52,087 nt of DNA from Nemertoderma westbladi (Eukaryota; Xenacoelomorpha; Nemertodermatida; Nemertodermatidae): positions 1 through 52,087 of the forward strand of contig JAUCBJ010009056.1 in assembly GCA_032718475.1 (NCBI GenBank). The letters run 5' to 3'. The notes under the pieces were generated by a model. That model made no database searches. It was not told the DNA's origin and was given only the letters and a program-made list of their open reading frames with translations. The position numbers and the translations under genes are program-made. Shown piece by piece: positions 46,301-50,390 of the stretch (position 1 is its first letter; each line of letters starts with the position of its first letter).

Positions 46301-48772
46301 TTGTTTTCAGTTTATCTATTATATCATTATTTAACTGGTATTTTACAATTGTTGCATAATTTTATTATACCGGTAATTAAAAGTTTTACGATCTATAATT
46401 CAGTCTCAGTGTATTCTTACCCCCATGATATTTTAAATTTCAATATAATTTAAATTCGATTTAGCTGTAAATTCCACTGAAAAATTAAAAGGAAATAAAA
46501 GGATTTTTATTATGTTCTAATAATACCAATTAATTGGTTTTAATTAAATATATTTAGGTCTCAATAAATACTAACTTATACTTAATGAATTGGTGTTCTT
46601 TCCCTTTAGGGATATCTGGCACCATAAATGTGTGAATTATTTTATCTTTATCTTTCCTCGGTATGTGAATGTCTATCAGTTTCCTAGCAGCGACAACATC
46701 CATATGACCTAAAACGAGTAATTAGTTAAACACAGTAAAAATGAATATCCAATACAGATTTCAAAAGAAACAATAAATGGTGAAATTACTCAACCGGCTA
46801 TCTGATATGTGATTAATGGTGTTAATTATATGAACTAGTAATTGTTATTATTAGTATAAACTTAATAGCTGTAGTAAATAGCTAAACATTTAGGTTAATA
46901 GAATAATAGATTAATAGGTTAACAGGTTAATAGGTTAACACATCCATCTGTTATGTATGACCAGGTAGATTAACCTTCAGGTCCTCTAAAGTTAACTGTG
47001 ATTGACGATGAAGTTTGGTTGAAGAGTTTACTGCTCCCATCAAGATGAAAGAATGGATTGTTCGGTAGAACATATATCTGAATTTCTACTGTTTTATTCT
47101 TTTCTAACTTCACACCTAAAATAAAAATAAAATCAATATGCAATAAAATAATAGTCAAAATGTATAAAAAAGGAAAAATAATTAAATATGTAACAAAACA
47201 ATATTGTTTAAAAAATGCCGCTTTAAATTAATGTGGAAAGTTACACAAAATATATAATTATTTTTACCATAATTATTATAAAATAATACCATAATTATTA
47301 TAAAATAATCAGAAGGATTAATTTATGTGCCAGAAGAATTTACATACATACAGTACACACAGACATAGGCCTCACTGACACCACTACGGTACATTACCGT
47401 TTATCGACCGTCCCTAAGAAACTCTACACCTCCACAGTTCGCGCTCACCAATGCAAATCCCAACTCGTCTGCGTTATCAAGACTAAATAGTGTCTATTAG
47501 GAATTCGGAATGCCCATTGCCCAGTCTAGTCAAGATAATGCAAATTCTCCTCAATTATAAGATTGTAGTGGCCGGTATGACTCGACTGTTGTGTCTGCAG
47601 GGTGCTGCTGGGTAACAAGCTGTTACTATCGAGACTGTACAATGCCTCACTGGTCAAGAAATAATAATTATGATATTGTGATAAATTGTGTATATTGCTG
47701 GTACTGTTACCGGGTGTAAACCTCAAAATCTGCGAGTCAGCAAATCAATAGTCTCTGATCTTAAGTTCCTGATTTGTTCCGAAGATTGTTGATAAGATCC
47801 GAATTGCAACTTTTCGCACGAACGTATCTTTTTTGCCAAATCGCAACTTTTTCCGAACTACGACACAATCATTACGTATACCAGAAACTAGACAGACAGC
47901 CTAAATAGACAAAAATCGATTAGAACTTTATTAGATTTTTTTTCAACCAACCCAAGTCATCAAAGGCCGGTATTTGAACCCTAGCCTCCCCGTCCATGTC
48001 TCCGGCTTTCAAGGAGACATCGCTGGCCTTCAATTGGCTGGATTTTTCTTTCATTAACACCATGTCCACATTATGTGAGGTGTACCGTGATGGCTGCTCA
48101 CCACACGCCTGTAAGAAAGAAAATCAATTGAATAATTTAAATTATTTACTATTTATAATAAAAGTTATTAAATCATATAATTTGGTGTGGAAATAAAACA
48201 ATCACCTGTGTGCAATTGCTTTATTTTCGGAATCCCAGTATTGATGAATTCAAGGTTCAAAAAATACACACATATTTCCGTAGGTTTCTGATGCTGATTG
48301 GTTTTTGCAGACAATTGTTAAAAAAAGACCCAAAATCGTTACCTCCTTAAATATTTCGTTCAAATTAGCTTGTTTATTATAAGCAAGAGCACAAAAACAT
48401 CTGCACTCTATAAATTTACAGATAAATAATTCATAATAATTTAGTATAAACGGTATGTATAAGCTGGTAGATCAGCAACCATATGTCTGGTTGCATCCAA
48501 GTGATTAAATATATAAGATTAATAATATTTAATACCTTTTAGAATTCCCACTCTATCTTATCACAATTAATTATTATAACGAATAAATTTCAAACCTTGT
48601 TGGCATTGATGGATATCGCGATATCCCTAAGACTTTTCTGCAGAGGTTTTGATATTTTCTCTGATATTAATTCCGCGTTCGCCATCGACATGTTTTGATT
48701 GGCGGCTTTTCGTTCTTCCGACGTATACTCACACCAGGGTTTAGTTAACGGCGAAACCTCACTCAAACGCTC
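7197..48772 (-). CDS. Polycystin-1-family gene (PKD1-like), 18 coding exons seen, incomplete at both ends
   Basis: Gene-level entry; exons are listed separately. Polycystin-1-type proteins are large membrane receptors with a self-cleaving GPS in a GAIN domain, 11 transmembrane helices and a lipid-binding PLAT domain after TM1, and they assemble with PKD2-type channels. In order I see a pre-GPS region (exons 1-7), a GPS (exons 7-8, Cys-x-Cys-x-His-Leu-Ser-Thr-Phe), TM1 (exon 8), PLAT (exons 9-10), TM2-TM5 (exons 12-16), TM6 (exon 17) and the first part of the TOP domain (exon 18, with MVRQIRVKPG). About 930 residues are recovered. All 17 junctions keep phase and have AG/GT borders, which argues for a gene under selection. 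The N-terminal ectodomain and the channel half after exon 18 are missing from the window or not recognisable. Which paralog (PKD1, PKD1L1/2/3 or PKDREJ type) cannot be decided. Six introns begin with minisatellites. Confidence 0.9.
7375..7671. other. Intron segment without recognisable feature
   Basis: Part of the intron between polycystin exons 17 and 18. No exon-like frame or repeat family recognised. Confidence 0.4.
7672..9065 (-). mobile_element. Degenerate non-LTR retrotransposon (LINE) fragment, reverse transcriptase region
   Basis: Minus-strand pieces of one LINE pol lie in order. About 8700-9060 is a decayed pre-RT segment (NINKVEKAKEDLKLAYNISQ). 8186-8632 is RT core (QNGFRPSRSTIAQILALRRL, GFKKAFDSIHRGKMLEILRA, AGVLQGDTLAPLLF). 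About 8110-8150 carries the catalytic Phe-Ala-Asp-Asp box. 7672-7959 is the C-terminal tail (RRLRFSGHCWRSKDEVIPDL). Frameshifts and stops break it. A deletion near 8060-8090 fuses the post-FADD region directly to the tail, removing the thumb. The tail style (F-x-G-H-x-x-R) fits RTE-like or related endonuclease/RT elements; the clade is uncertain. It lies in a polycystin intron in sense orientation. Confidence 0.85.
9149..9947 (-). mobile_element. Second LINE fragment: RT active site to C-terminus
   Basis: On the minus strand a frame runs from a TSLDFADDLGVLSES box (about 9905-9940) through a 219-residue stretch with FCYLGSWIRKSGEDLRIRKG, AVVPVLLYGSPCWALTTEDT and LRFAGHCFRREDQPVHNLVL. This is the thumb and tail of a LINE polymerase related to, but distinct from, the fragment at 7672-9065. 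It is 5'-truncated just before the active site and sits about 57 bp downstream of the exon 17 donor. A 13-bp direct repeat (AGATGTGGTAAAT at 9935 and 9951) spans its upstream edge. Confidence 0.85.
10004..10248 (-). CDS. Polycystin exon 17: TM6 and entry to TOP domain
   Basis: Acceptor TTTGCAG|GTGAG and donor GAACAT|GTACGT. The first 2 nt complete a Gly codon, and the end is phase 0. It encodes a Lys/Gln-rich cytoplasmic stretch (LRKQKQVEAKIWDII), a hydrophobic helix (about 20 residues, YITFCMFLFLIC) and an extracellular start (NFNQEIYGYQLFSHIEETFV). This is the layout around the sixth helix of polycystin-1 proteins, equivalent to the first helix of the channel-like half. The frame stays open past the donor, so the exon could be longer. 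The chosen donor keeps phase with exon 18. Confidence 0.8.
10249..11613. other. Intron between polycystin exons 16 and 17
   Basis: AT-rich intron with homopolymer A/T runs, a short hexamer repeat (AGTACC, near 10530) and the poly-C tract listed separately. No other feature recognised. Confidence 0.6.
11436..11459. repeat. Poly-C/poly-G tract, 24 bp
   Basis: Twenty-four consecutive C on the plus strand (G on the sense strand of the polycystin gene) in an otherwise AT-rich intron. Its length is likely variable and may be affected by sequencing error. Confidence 0.95.
11614..11728 (-). CDS. Polycystin exon 16: end of TM5 and acidic loop
   Basis: Acceptor TTAATAG|GTTATT and donor CTTTCG|GTTAGT; starts phase 0, ends phase 1. 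It encodes VICIAVLMALLCKPKADELE followed by an Asp/Glu-rich loop (YIDVDEDTEYLHSF). With exon 15 it makes a helix that ends in a basic-then-acidic cytoplasmic loop, as in polycystin-1 proteins between TM5 and TM6. Confidence 0.8.
12222..12334 (-). CDS. Polycystin exon 15: TM5
   Basis: Acceptor TTCCATAG|GTTTAC and donor CTAAAG|GTAAAT. The first 2 nt complete a Gly, and the end is phase 0. It encodes GLPRKPWDKDNLDDEVADMT and then SMVLSFLSSVFLLQPLK. The hydrophobic S-x-x-x-S-x-F-L-L-Q-P-L-K stretch resembles the conserved S-F-x-Q-S-V-F-x-x-Q-P-x-K segment of polycystin-1 TM5. Confidence 0.85.
12335..13067. other. Intron between polycystin exons 14 and 15
   Basis: AT-rich with recurrent TTTATTTACC-like motifs. 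No gene or known element recognised. Confidence 0.55.
13068..13206 (-). CDS. Polycystin exon 14: TM4
   Basis: Acceptor GATTACAG|ATGAAC and donor TTCGCAG|GTAACT; starts phase 0, ends phase 1. It encodes a basic cytoplasmic stretch (MNSEPKKRRSKG) and then SLPYWCSYIGWILTVLAVLT followed by GLFLLLFYSANFAG. The L-P-x-W-C-x-Y-I-x-W sequence leading into a long helix is characteristic of the polycystin-1 family. The initial Met is internal, not a start. Confidence 0.9.
13207..14344. other. Intron between polycystin exons 13 and 14, unannotated part
   Basis: AT-rich intron DNA. I see no exon-like frame. The tRNA-derived repeat at its upper end is listed separately. Confidence 0.5.
14345..14533 (-). 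mobile_element. tRNA-derived SINE-like repeat
   Basis: The minus strand begins with a tRNA-like head from 14533. It has a GTAGCTCAGTTGGTTGAGCG D-arm/A-box and a GGTTCGAGCCCC B-box, with GGCGGGG at the 5' end and CCCCGCC after the T-loop. The anticodon arm pairs badly. The following about 110 bp (GGTCGATAAAATGAGTACCA, GGAGCAAATCTTGGGGTAGG) is not tRNA. That combination is typical of a tRNA-derived SINE. A plain tRNA pseudogene with unrelated flank is the alternative. It sits in a polycystin intron. Confidence 0.7.
14630..14767 (-). CDS. Polycystin exon 13: TM3 and loop
   Basis: Acceptor TATTTTCAG|TTCGGT and donor GACGAC|GTGAGT; phase 0 at both ends. It encodes FGIGLMSALMVFPLTAFIVL, FFRYSKAKEIDNKSDSDKEH and a polar end. 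The G-L-x-S-A-L-x-V-F-P helix followed by F-F-R matches the third helix of polycystin-1 family members. The SINE-like repeat begins about 100 bp into the following intron. Confidence 0.88.
15069..15139 (-). repeat. tRNA-like sequence, inverted copy 1
   Basis: 71 bp on the minus strand that ends in GCGGGTTCAATCCCCGC (a perfect T-arm) and GGTGGC. It carries a GATGTAGTGGTGGGCAT D-arm. The middle (CATACCTGAACGTTTATC) does not fold as an anticodon arm, and the 5' acceptor strand is mismatched. It is therefore a tRNA-related repeat rather than a working tRNA gene. Confidence 0.6.
15218..15288 (+). repeat. tRNA-like sequence, inverted copy 2
   Basis: 71 bp on the plus strand, facing copy 1 across 78 bp. 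The ends pair over 7 bp (GCCACTG with TGGTGGC, including G-T pairs). The A-box-like TGGTGTAGTGG and B-box-like GGTTCGATCC are present, and the T-arm pairs. The middle is the same non-canonical ACCTGAACGTTTATC as in copy 1. A divergent or mis-annotated tRNA gene is possible but less likely. Confidence 0.6.
15426..16000 (+). mobile_element. Retroelement pol C-terminal fragment, frameshifted
   Basis: A plus-strand frame (157 codons to the stop at 15899) has ARLHGAAAPGSGDWLKANPS, RIATSVRLGAKVHVQHSCTS and LGLHSLVCKKLPGRQARHRQ. This is the segment found after the reverse transcriptase in a widespread invertebrate retroelement family, with a Cys/His cluster. A shifted frame then continues (NKRPERSTLVPWASGKPSER), where family members have a nuclease-like R-P-D...P-W...G-K motif; Asp is replaced by Glu here. 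It is a dead fragment in a polycystin intron, opposite in orientation to the gene. Confidence 0.75.
16387..16518 (-). CDS. Polycystin exon 12: TM2
   Basis: Acceptor CTTTACAG|AGGCTC and donor CAGCAG|GTAAAT; phase 0 at both ends, 44 residues. It encodes RLTCCLAFVILEFGVACAYY and, further on, VKLGPIPIPIQQ. The R-L-x-C-C-L helix start and the G-P-x...P-x-Q-Q end are conserved around TM2 of polycystin-1 proteins. Confidence 0.9.
16640..17042 (-). repeat. About 10 tandem copies (38-43 bp) of the end of exon 11 plus its 5' splice site
   Basis: On the minus strand the true exon end CCAATCACAAGTCCATTTAC, TCGCGTTCAG|GTAAGAAAGA, is followed at once by a second copy with the same CAG|GTAAGA donor. About eight shorter copies follow (CCAATCACAAGTTACTCGTG, TACAG, then TTAATTAAGAAGG or TTAAGAAAGATGA). 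The two copies nearest the exon keep a consensus donor, while the distal ones have lost it (CAGTTAAT). The array therefore starts inside the coding exon and extends into the intron. Confidence 0.92.
17015..17164 (-). CDS. Polycystin exon 11: post-PLAT linker
   Basis: Acceptor CCATTTTAG|ATTTCC and donor GTTCAG|GTAAGA; phase 0, 50 residues. It encodes FNMLFDNKSHDMISDEHIYL and SVFLRPITSPFTRVQ. The S-D-E-H-x-x-L-S-x-F-x-R-P...S-x-F-T-R-V-Q signature between PLAT and TM2 is diagnostic of polycystin-1-type proteins. The choice of donor matters because the next repeat copy offers an identical donor 43 bp further on, which would shift the frame. Confidence 0.92.
17236..17410 (+). mobile_element. GC-rich island, probable retroelement coding remnant
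   Basis: In the intron between exons 10 and 11, a plus-strand frame stays open for about 57 codons up to a TAG (AAKFFGDLIASAFGGACVQR, then LASGYLDRRGREVRGVRADL). The composition is GC-rich against an AT-rich surround. It resembles the C-terminal end of a transposon polyprotein, but I cannot assign a family. Confidence 0.4.
17729..17894 (-). CDS. Polycystin exon 10: second half of PLAT
   Basis: Acceptor ATATTTCAG|ACATCT and donor TGTGAG|GTATGA. One nucleotide completes a Gln codon, and the end is phase 0. It encodes LGPLKALNIWHDNSGDGYSK, SWYLNFISIRDIQTG and FVFICNRWLAFDRDD. I-W-H-D-N-S-G, S-W-Y-L and the final W-L-A are hallmark PLAT (LH2 beta-barrel) residues. PLAT domains of this family bind membrane lipids and regulate trafficking. 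Confidence 0.95.
17895..18570. other. Intron DNA between polycystin exons 9 and 10
   Basis: A/T-rich sequence with short AGAAAATATAGAAAAA-type runs (17990-18060). No gene recognised. Confidence 0.55.
18571..18636. repeat. 22-bp tandem repeat, three copies
   Basis: GTCATGGGTACCAAGGTACG plus TT repeated three times with two substitutions (18571, 18593, 18615). It lies in the same intron as the 75-bp array. Confidence 0.9.
18675..19049. repeat. 75-bp tandem repeat, five copies, ending next to the exon 9 donor
   Basis: Five near-identical units start at 18675, 18750, 18825, 18900 and 18975 (GCTAAAACTCGACTATTAGT...). The last ends about 6 bp from the GTGAGT donor at 19055-19060, so the array fills the 5' start of the intron. 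Unlike the arrays at exons 6, 7, 8 and 11, the unit does not contain the splice site. Confidence 0.95.
19061..19278 (-). CDS. Polycystin exon 9: first half of PLAT
   Basis: Acceptor TATACAG|ATTGGT and donor AAACA|GTGAGT; starts phase 0, ends phase 2. It encodes YYYEIAVQTGMKFNAGTKSR, VFCDIYGENFSTGARILSDP and KRRTFCMNQLNTFLLGTK. Y-x-I-x-V-x-T-G...G-A/G-T-x-S-x-V...S-D-P-x-R-x-x-F is the opening of the PLAT domain in polycystin-1 proteins. Confidence 0.95.
19545..19612 (-). repeat. 32-bp tandem duplication of the exon 8 end plus donor
   Basis: Two full 32-bp copies (19545-19576 and 19577-19608) and a partial third inside the exon. On the minus strand each contains GGGACAAAGAACTG|GTTAGT; the genuine exon end is AGAGACAAAGAACTG|GTTAGT. 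Both donors are identical, so splicing at the downstream one would add 32 nt and shift the frame. Confidence 0.93.
19605..19826 (-). CDS. Polycystin exon 8: GPS cleavage site and TM1
   Basis: Acceptor TTATTTTAG|GTTGGT and donor GAACTG|GTTAGT; phase 0 at both ends, 74 residues. It encodes VGSHTNTDVSECLCTHLSTF, PLPPPINFESLNFDFLV and a helix YPLYILIFSIFWIYALLLIW followed by ARRKDIRDKEL. Cys-x-Cys-x-His-Leu-Ser is the GPS core, with cleavage expected between Leu and Ser. The P-x-x-I-x-F linker and TM1 then follow, as in polycystin-1. The partner half of the GPS (Trp...Gly-Cys) is at the end of exon 7. Confidence 0.95.
19827..20816. other. Unique 3' part of the intron between exons 7 and 8
   Basis: About 1 kb. 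It contains TAA and TA microsatellites (19930-19955, 20070-20095) and a GC-rich island at about 20115-20345 that resembles retroelement coding DNA in composition but shows no recognisable protein. It ends in the acceptor of exon 8. Confidence 0.6.
20817..36195 (-). repeat. 33-bp minisatellite of about 467 copies, each containing a 5' splice site
   Basis: The minus-strand unit contains ATGTCCAAGGGATGCGTGGT and AAGTAATGAATGG, so every copy has GCGTG|GTAAGT, a near-consensus donor. The unit equals the end of the GPS exon (EWMSKGCV, phase 0) plus the first intron bases, because exon 8 resumes in phase 0 with the rest of the GPS. The last copy at 20817 also ends in a donor, GTGGTAAGATAATT. About 23 copies are 32 bp long (GCGCCATTGG replaces GCATCCCTTGG on plus), which moves the frame of the spurious ORFs. 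Point variants mark a higher-order structure at 25-31.6 kb, while both ends are nearly uniform. Because 33 is a multiple of 3 without stops, both strands show giant open frames that I do not regard as genes. Confidence 0.97.
36196..36295. other. Assembly gap, 100 N
   Basis: Exactly 100 N, the usual placeholder for a gap of unknown size. It falls between the 33-bp array and the start of polycystin exon 7 and hides the exon's end. Confidence 0.98.
36296..36358 (-). CDS. Polycystin exon 7 (5' part): first half of GPS, runs into the gap
   Basis: Acceptor ATATATTTTTCTAG|GTCTTC in phase 0, matching the phase-0 end of exon 6. It encodes VFMSNLTIAIYTTLCQSFND D up to the N gap. By inference the exon continues to EWMSKGCV and the donor now represented by the 33-bp array, giving the Cys...Trp...Gly-Cys half of a GPS. 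The distance from the Cys to the Trp cannot be read because of the gap. Confidence 0.8.
36391..41197 (-). repeat. 41-bp minisatellite of about 118 copies, built from the exon 6 end plus its 5' splice site
   Basis: The minus-strand unit holds CATAGAGGATAAG|GTTAGTC and AATCTGTCTCAATGGATCAT. The true exon 6 end is TTCATAGAGGATAAG|GTTAGT, so the unit is a tandem copy of the exon-intron junction. About a dozen copies are 38 bp long, having lost 3 bp in the donor (GGTTCAATC). Variation at the pre-donor bases (GAGGATAAG, GAGTATAAG, GGGGATAAG, GAAGATAAG) is scattered along the array. The array fills almost the whole intron, leaving only about 32 bp of unique DNA with the pyrimidine tract before the exon 7 acceptor. 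Confidence 0.97.
41183..41340 (-). CDS. Polycystin exon 6: pre-GPS region
   Basis: Acceptor AATCACAG|AATCAT and donor GATAAG|GTTAGT. Two nucleotides complete a Glu, and the end is phase 0. It encodes SSRHPGEFYPNKYAAFFDNN, ILMDEGIYYIGIKPRH and FYSSEPFIEDK. The G-x-Y-Y-I-G-I pattern fits the beta-strands of the GAIN region before the GPS in polycystin-1-type proteins. Only the first donor preserves the protein: the second, 41 nt later, would read through an in-frame TAG. Confidence 0.85.
41405..42005 (+). mobile_element. LINE reverse-transcriptase fragment with internal 42-bp triplication
   Basis: The plus strand encodes QLDKLETYSDQNSLTVNLRK TKVV, a stop or shift, FRTGGRLPAN, then YLGVVLSTKNGAAGHYYHLK, SSISLASAHKLWSHVILPAV and TYGCPIFDPSMG. 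This is the post-catalytic thumb and C-terminal region of a non-LTR retrotransposon. The segment YKGQPIEWVNSLFT is repeated three times (42 bp each at 41535, 41577 and 41619). It is dead, truncated at both ends, and antisense to the polycystin gene in its intron 5. Confidence 0.8.
42006..42560. other. Intron 5 DNA between the LINE fragment and the 40-bp array
   Basis: AT-rich. A short piece (42490-42540, TTTCCCAAGTAGCC...GTCCATTG) resembles the 40-bp unit and may be its decayed edge or seed. No gene recognised. Confidence 0.5.
42561..44936. repeat. 40-bp GC-rich minisatellite, about 59 copies
   Basis: Plus-strand unit TCCCAAGTATGGAGGCCGTC followed by AGAAAGGGCGGGGTCCATTG. Variants recur (ATAGAGG, GGGGCCCATTG, GGGTCCGATT). 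The array starts about 20 bp downstream of the exon 5 donor (44950-44955) on the minus strand but does not contain it. Each unit has a GGGCGGGG box. The overlapping plus-strand ORFs here are by-products of a stop-poor 40-bp unit. Confidence 0.97.
44956..45113 (-). CDS. Polycystin exon 5: pre-GPS region
   Basis: Acceptor TATATTTCAG|TGTAAC and donor AACCTTG|GTAAGT. One nucleotide completes an Asn, and the end is phase 1. It encodes VTMQGDAAITVEILPQDIIS, SEYYSVYLKYEAEPTVSDY and DHKIVLPRELSNL. The alternating pattern I-x-V-E-I...Y-x-V-Y-L-K-Y is beta-rich, as expected for the GAIN or REJ-adjacent region. Assignment rests on frame continuity with exons 4 and 6. Confidence 0.8.
45247..46001 (+). 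mobile_element. Retroelement pol C-terminal fragment with internal deletion
   Basis: Two plus-strand frames overlap, 45247-45615 (MDEVRKEQQQNFISKKTTEK, LTSEKGASTWLSTSPT) and 45456-46001 (EFRDTLCLRCSWLPKLTTAR, CACGTRFSVN, YPSIRHNEIRDFIANSLTKV, RLDISASGFWASRYQKCFIQ, LLRASLTCIRGSRSSG). This is the Cys/His and nuclease-like C-terminal part of a common invertebrate retroelement polyprotein. The part between CFIQI and the IRGSRS end is mostly deleted. It lies in polycystin intron 4, antisense to the gene, and belongs to a similar but distinct family from the fragment at 15.4 kb. Confidence 0.8.
46099..46212. repeat. 38-bp tandem repeat, three copies
   Basis: TTATTACTAAATATATTTTA plus AGAAGAGTGCTCATATAT repeated three times (period 38, with motif starts at 46101, 46139 and 46177). 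It lies inside intron 4 and is not linked to a splice site. Confidence 0.92.
46582..46708 (-). CDS. Polycystin exon 4: pre-GPS region
   Basis: Acceptor CTCGTTTTAG|GTCATA. The donor is taken as ATTAA|GTATAAG because it gives phase 2, which fits exon 5. It encodes HMDVVAARKLIDIHIPRKDK, DKIIHTFMVPDIPKGKEHQF and I. No motif is recognised on its own; placement rests on splice signals and phase. Confidence 0.7.
46975..47115 (-). CDS. Polycystin exon 3: pre-GPS region
   Basis: Acceptor TTATTTTAG|GTGTGA and donor CTGAAG|GTTAAT; phase 1 at both ends. It encodes VKLEKNKTVEIQIYVLPNNP, FFHLDGSSKLFNQTSSSITV and NFRGPEG. The N-P-F and alternating hydrophobic pattern are compatible with the polycystin ectodomain before the GPS. 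NQT and NKT are possible glycosylation sites. Confidence 0.75.
47116..47951. other. Intron 2 of the polycystin gene (coding-exon numbering)
   Basis: AT-rich, with a 26-bp near-duplicate (ATAATTATTATAAAATAATA at about 47268-47310). No gene or known element recognised. Confidence 0.5.
47952..48108 (-). CDS. Polycystin exon 2: pre-GPS region
   Basis: Acceptor TTTCTTACAG|GCGTGT and donor GACTTGG|GTTGGT; starts phase 0, ends phase 1. It encodes ACGEQPSRYTSHNVDMVLMK, EKSSQLKASDVSLKAGDMDG and EARVQIPAFDDLG. The donor is weak (GTTGGT) but is the only one that keeps phase with exon 3. The layout (short Leu/Lys-rich strand, then V-x-I-P) fits a GAIN-type ectodomain. Confidence 0.72.
48109..48595. other. 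Intron 1 of the polycystin gene (coding-exon numbering)
   Basis: AT-rich DNA with no recognised feature. Confidence 0.5.
48596..48772 (-). CDS. Polycystin exon 1 seen here: helical pre-GAIN segment
   Basis: Acceptor TTCTGCGTCAG|GAGCGT and donor AACAAG|GTTTGA; phase 0 at both ends, 59 residues. It encodes ERLSEVSPLTKPWCEYTSEE, RKAANQNMSMANAELISEKI and SKPLQKSLRDIAISINANK. The helical, Asn/Ser-rich character resembles the alpha-helical GAIN-A or REJ end. Earlier exons are expected upstream, but none could be supported between here and the GPCR gene. Confidence 0.68.
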
Positions 48773-50390
48773 CTGACGCAGAATAAAATAAAGAATTAGC
48801 AAGTTGTTAGTAAACATTAGGATGGAGAAATCGGAAAAATTTAATAGTAATTGAGAAATTTAAGAACGTATAAAAATACCGTATACACCTATATAATACA
48901 CTTTATATAAAACATAATTATAATATTTAGAAATACTGTTTTTGACAGAAATACTGTCACTTTTGGTACATTTACTAGACTTAAGTTTAGTTTAGGAGCA
49001 AAATGTTATTTCTTGTCATATGTTGTCTCCAGCTGATGTTTAGGGCTTAGTAGTCTTGTGTAGCAACCATCATTTCGTTGTTCAAGTGATTTCGTCAGTA
49101 TCCAGGTCTCACACCCACTATTAAAATATACTTTCCACTGTGGCTCGAAAGAACTTAGTCTTCAGGTGCCTTGAGAGATCTGATTTCCAGATGGTATCCA
49201 TATTTTGATAGAGCTATCCACACAAGGCAAATACCGCGCTTTATGGTACTACTAGAAACCCAAGCGCGCTTAGGCGCGCCTGGGAGCCAACTAACAATAT
49301 AATAAATAATATGTTCACAGTAAATTATAAAAAGGCAATTTTTTAAGCGCTCAGGCTCACCCTCCTAGAAAATTCCAAGCGACCTTTCCTCCAAGTAAGT
49401 CAGACCACATAGAATGTAAATGTAGAATTTCGCAACGTTGTACCTTAAATCTATAAAATTGAAACACAATAACCTGGTATATGGGTAAAAAAATATTGTG
49501 TTTGACGTATGAAATATGTAAGTATGTAAATATGTAAAATATGTATGTAATCGATCTGTTCGTCTCCAAGTTCATTACACGCACACATTGATTCTGGGTT
49601 ACAACTAATAAGCAATCAATGACAAGTTCACGTTGATTTTATTGATAACTAGCTGGCAATTCCCAAGGCGGGGGTTACCCGGTAGACATTAGAGATAATT
49701 TTACTTTTATAGGTACAGCAATGAAGTTCATTACTCATATAGTCTCCTTAAACCTTTATAGCGCACACCAACGTCTAATAATTGACTGAAGTGTGTTCGA
49801 GTGCAATGGATATTGAGCTCAACATGTTAAGATACTACATAATTCTTAATTATCTCGAGAATTAATTAATTAATTAACGCGTAACTTTCCTATTCCATGG
49901 CTGACACACAAACCATTTGTATTTATAAGAAGAAGAAGGGTAGTATTATGTTATTTCTTACTATAATGTTTGCCTGAAGTGAACAATGACGAATTTGTAC
50001 CAATTGGCATGGTTAACTTGTTATAAATTGCTAAACATAATTGTTTTAATAACAAATATTTTTTATTACTATTACTTTATGGCACTACAATGTAATTCAA
50101 CATCAAACATCAAGGAAAATGTTAAACAAAGATATAACTATATATACATGTATACAGTAACATAAATTATATGTTTCGAAAAAGCTGTGTTGTTATTCCC
50201 TCTGCAGTTTAACTACAGACATTTTAATGCAAGGTACACCTTGACTTAATATTACTATTATATATATTTTTAATCAACTCAGCAATATTTTATACATTAT
50301 AAAATCGCAATTTAGCTACAGTTGACATAGTTTTTTTTTACATATTCACATATTCATTTATGAAAAGACCCAATATTTTCTATAAATGAA
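48773..50390. other. Region between the polycystin exons and the GPCR gene
   Basis: Contains a LINE scrap (49013-49207, listed separately). A frame at about 49357-49470 (-) has exon-like borders, but its phase does not fit exon 1. A possible poly(A) signal for the GPCR gene (AATAAAAAAT on the minus strand) lies near 50060. Nothing else recognised. Confidence 0.5.
49013..49207 (-). mobile_element. LINE fragment, same family as 7672-9065
   Basis: The minus strand encodes a broken IWKSDLSRHLKTKFFRATVE, CETWILTKSLEQRNDGCYTR and LETTYDKK. About 100 bp is close to the sequence at 7957-8060 (TTGTCTCCAGCTGAT, GTAGCAACCATCA, GGCTCGAAAGAACTTAGTCT). This copy keeps the thumb segment that is deleted in the 7.7-9.0 kb copy. 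Confidence 0.8.

Noticed and set aside
49357-49470. Possible extra upstream polycystin exon (acceptor ATATACCAG, donor GGAGG|GTGAGC)
   Set aside because: The splice signals look fair, but the exon would end in phase 2 whereas exon 1 starts in phase 0, and the peptide has no family feature.
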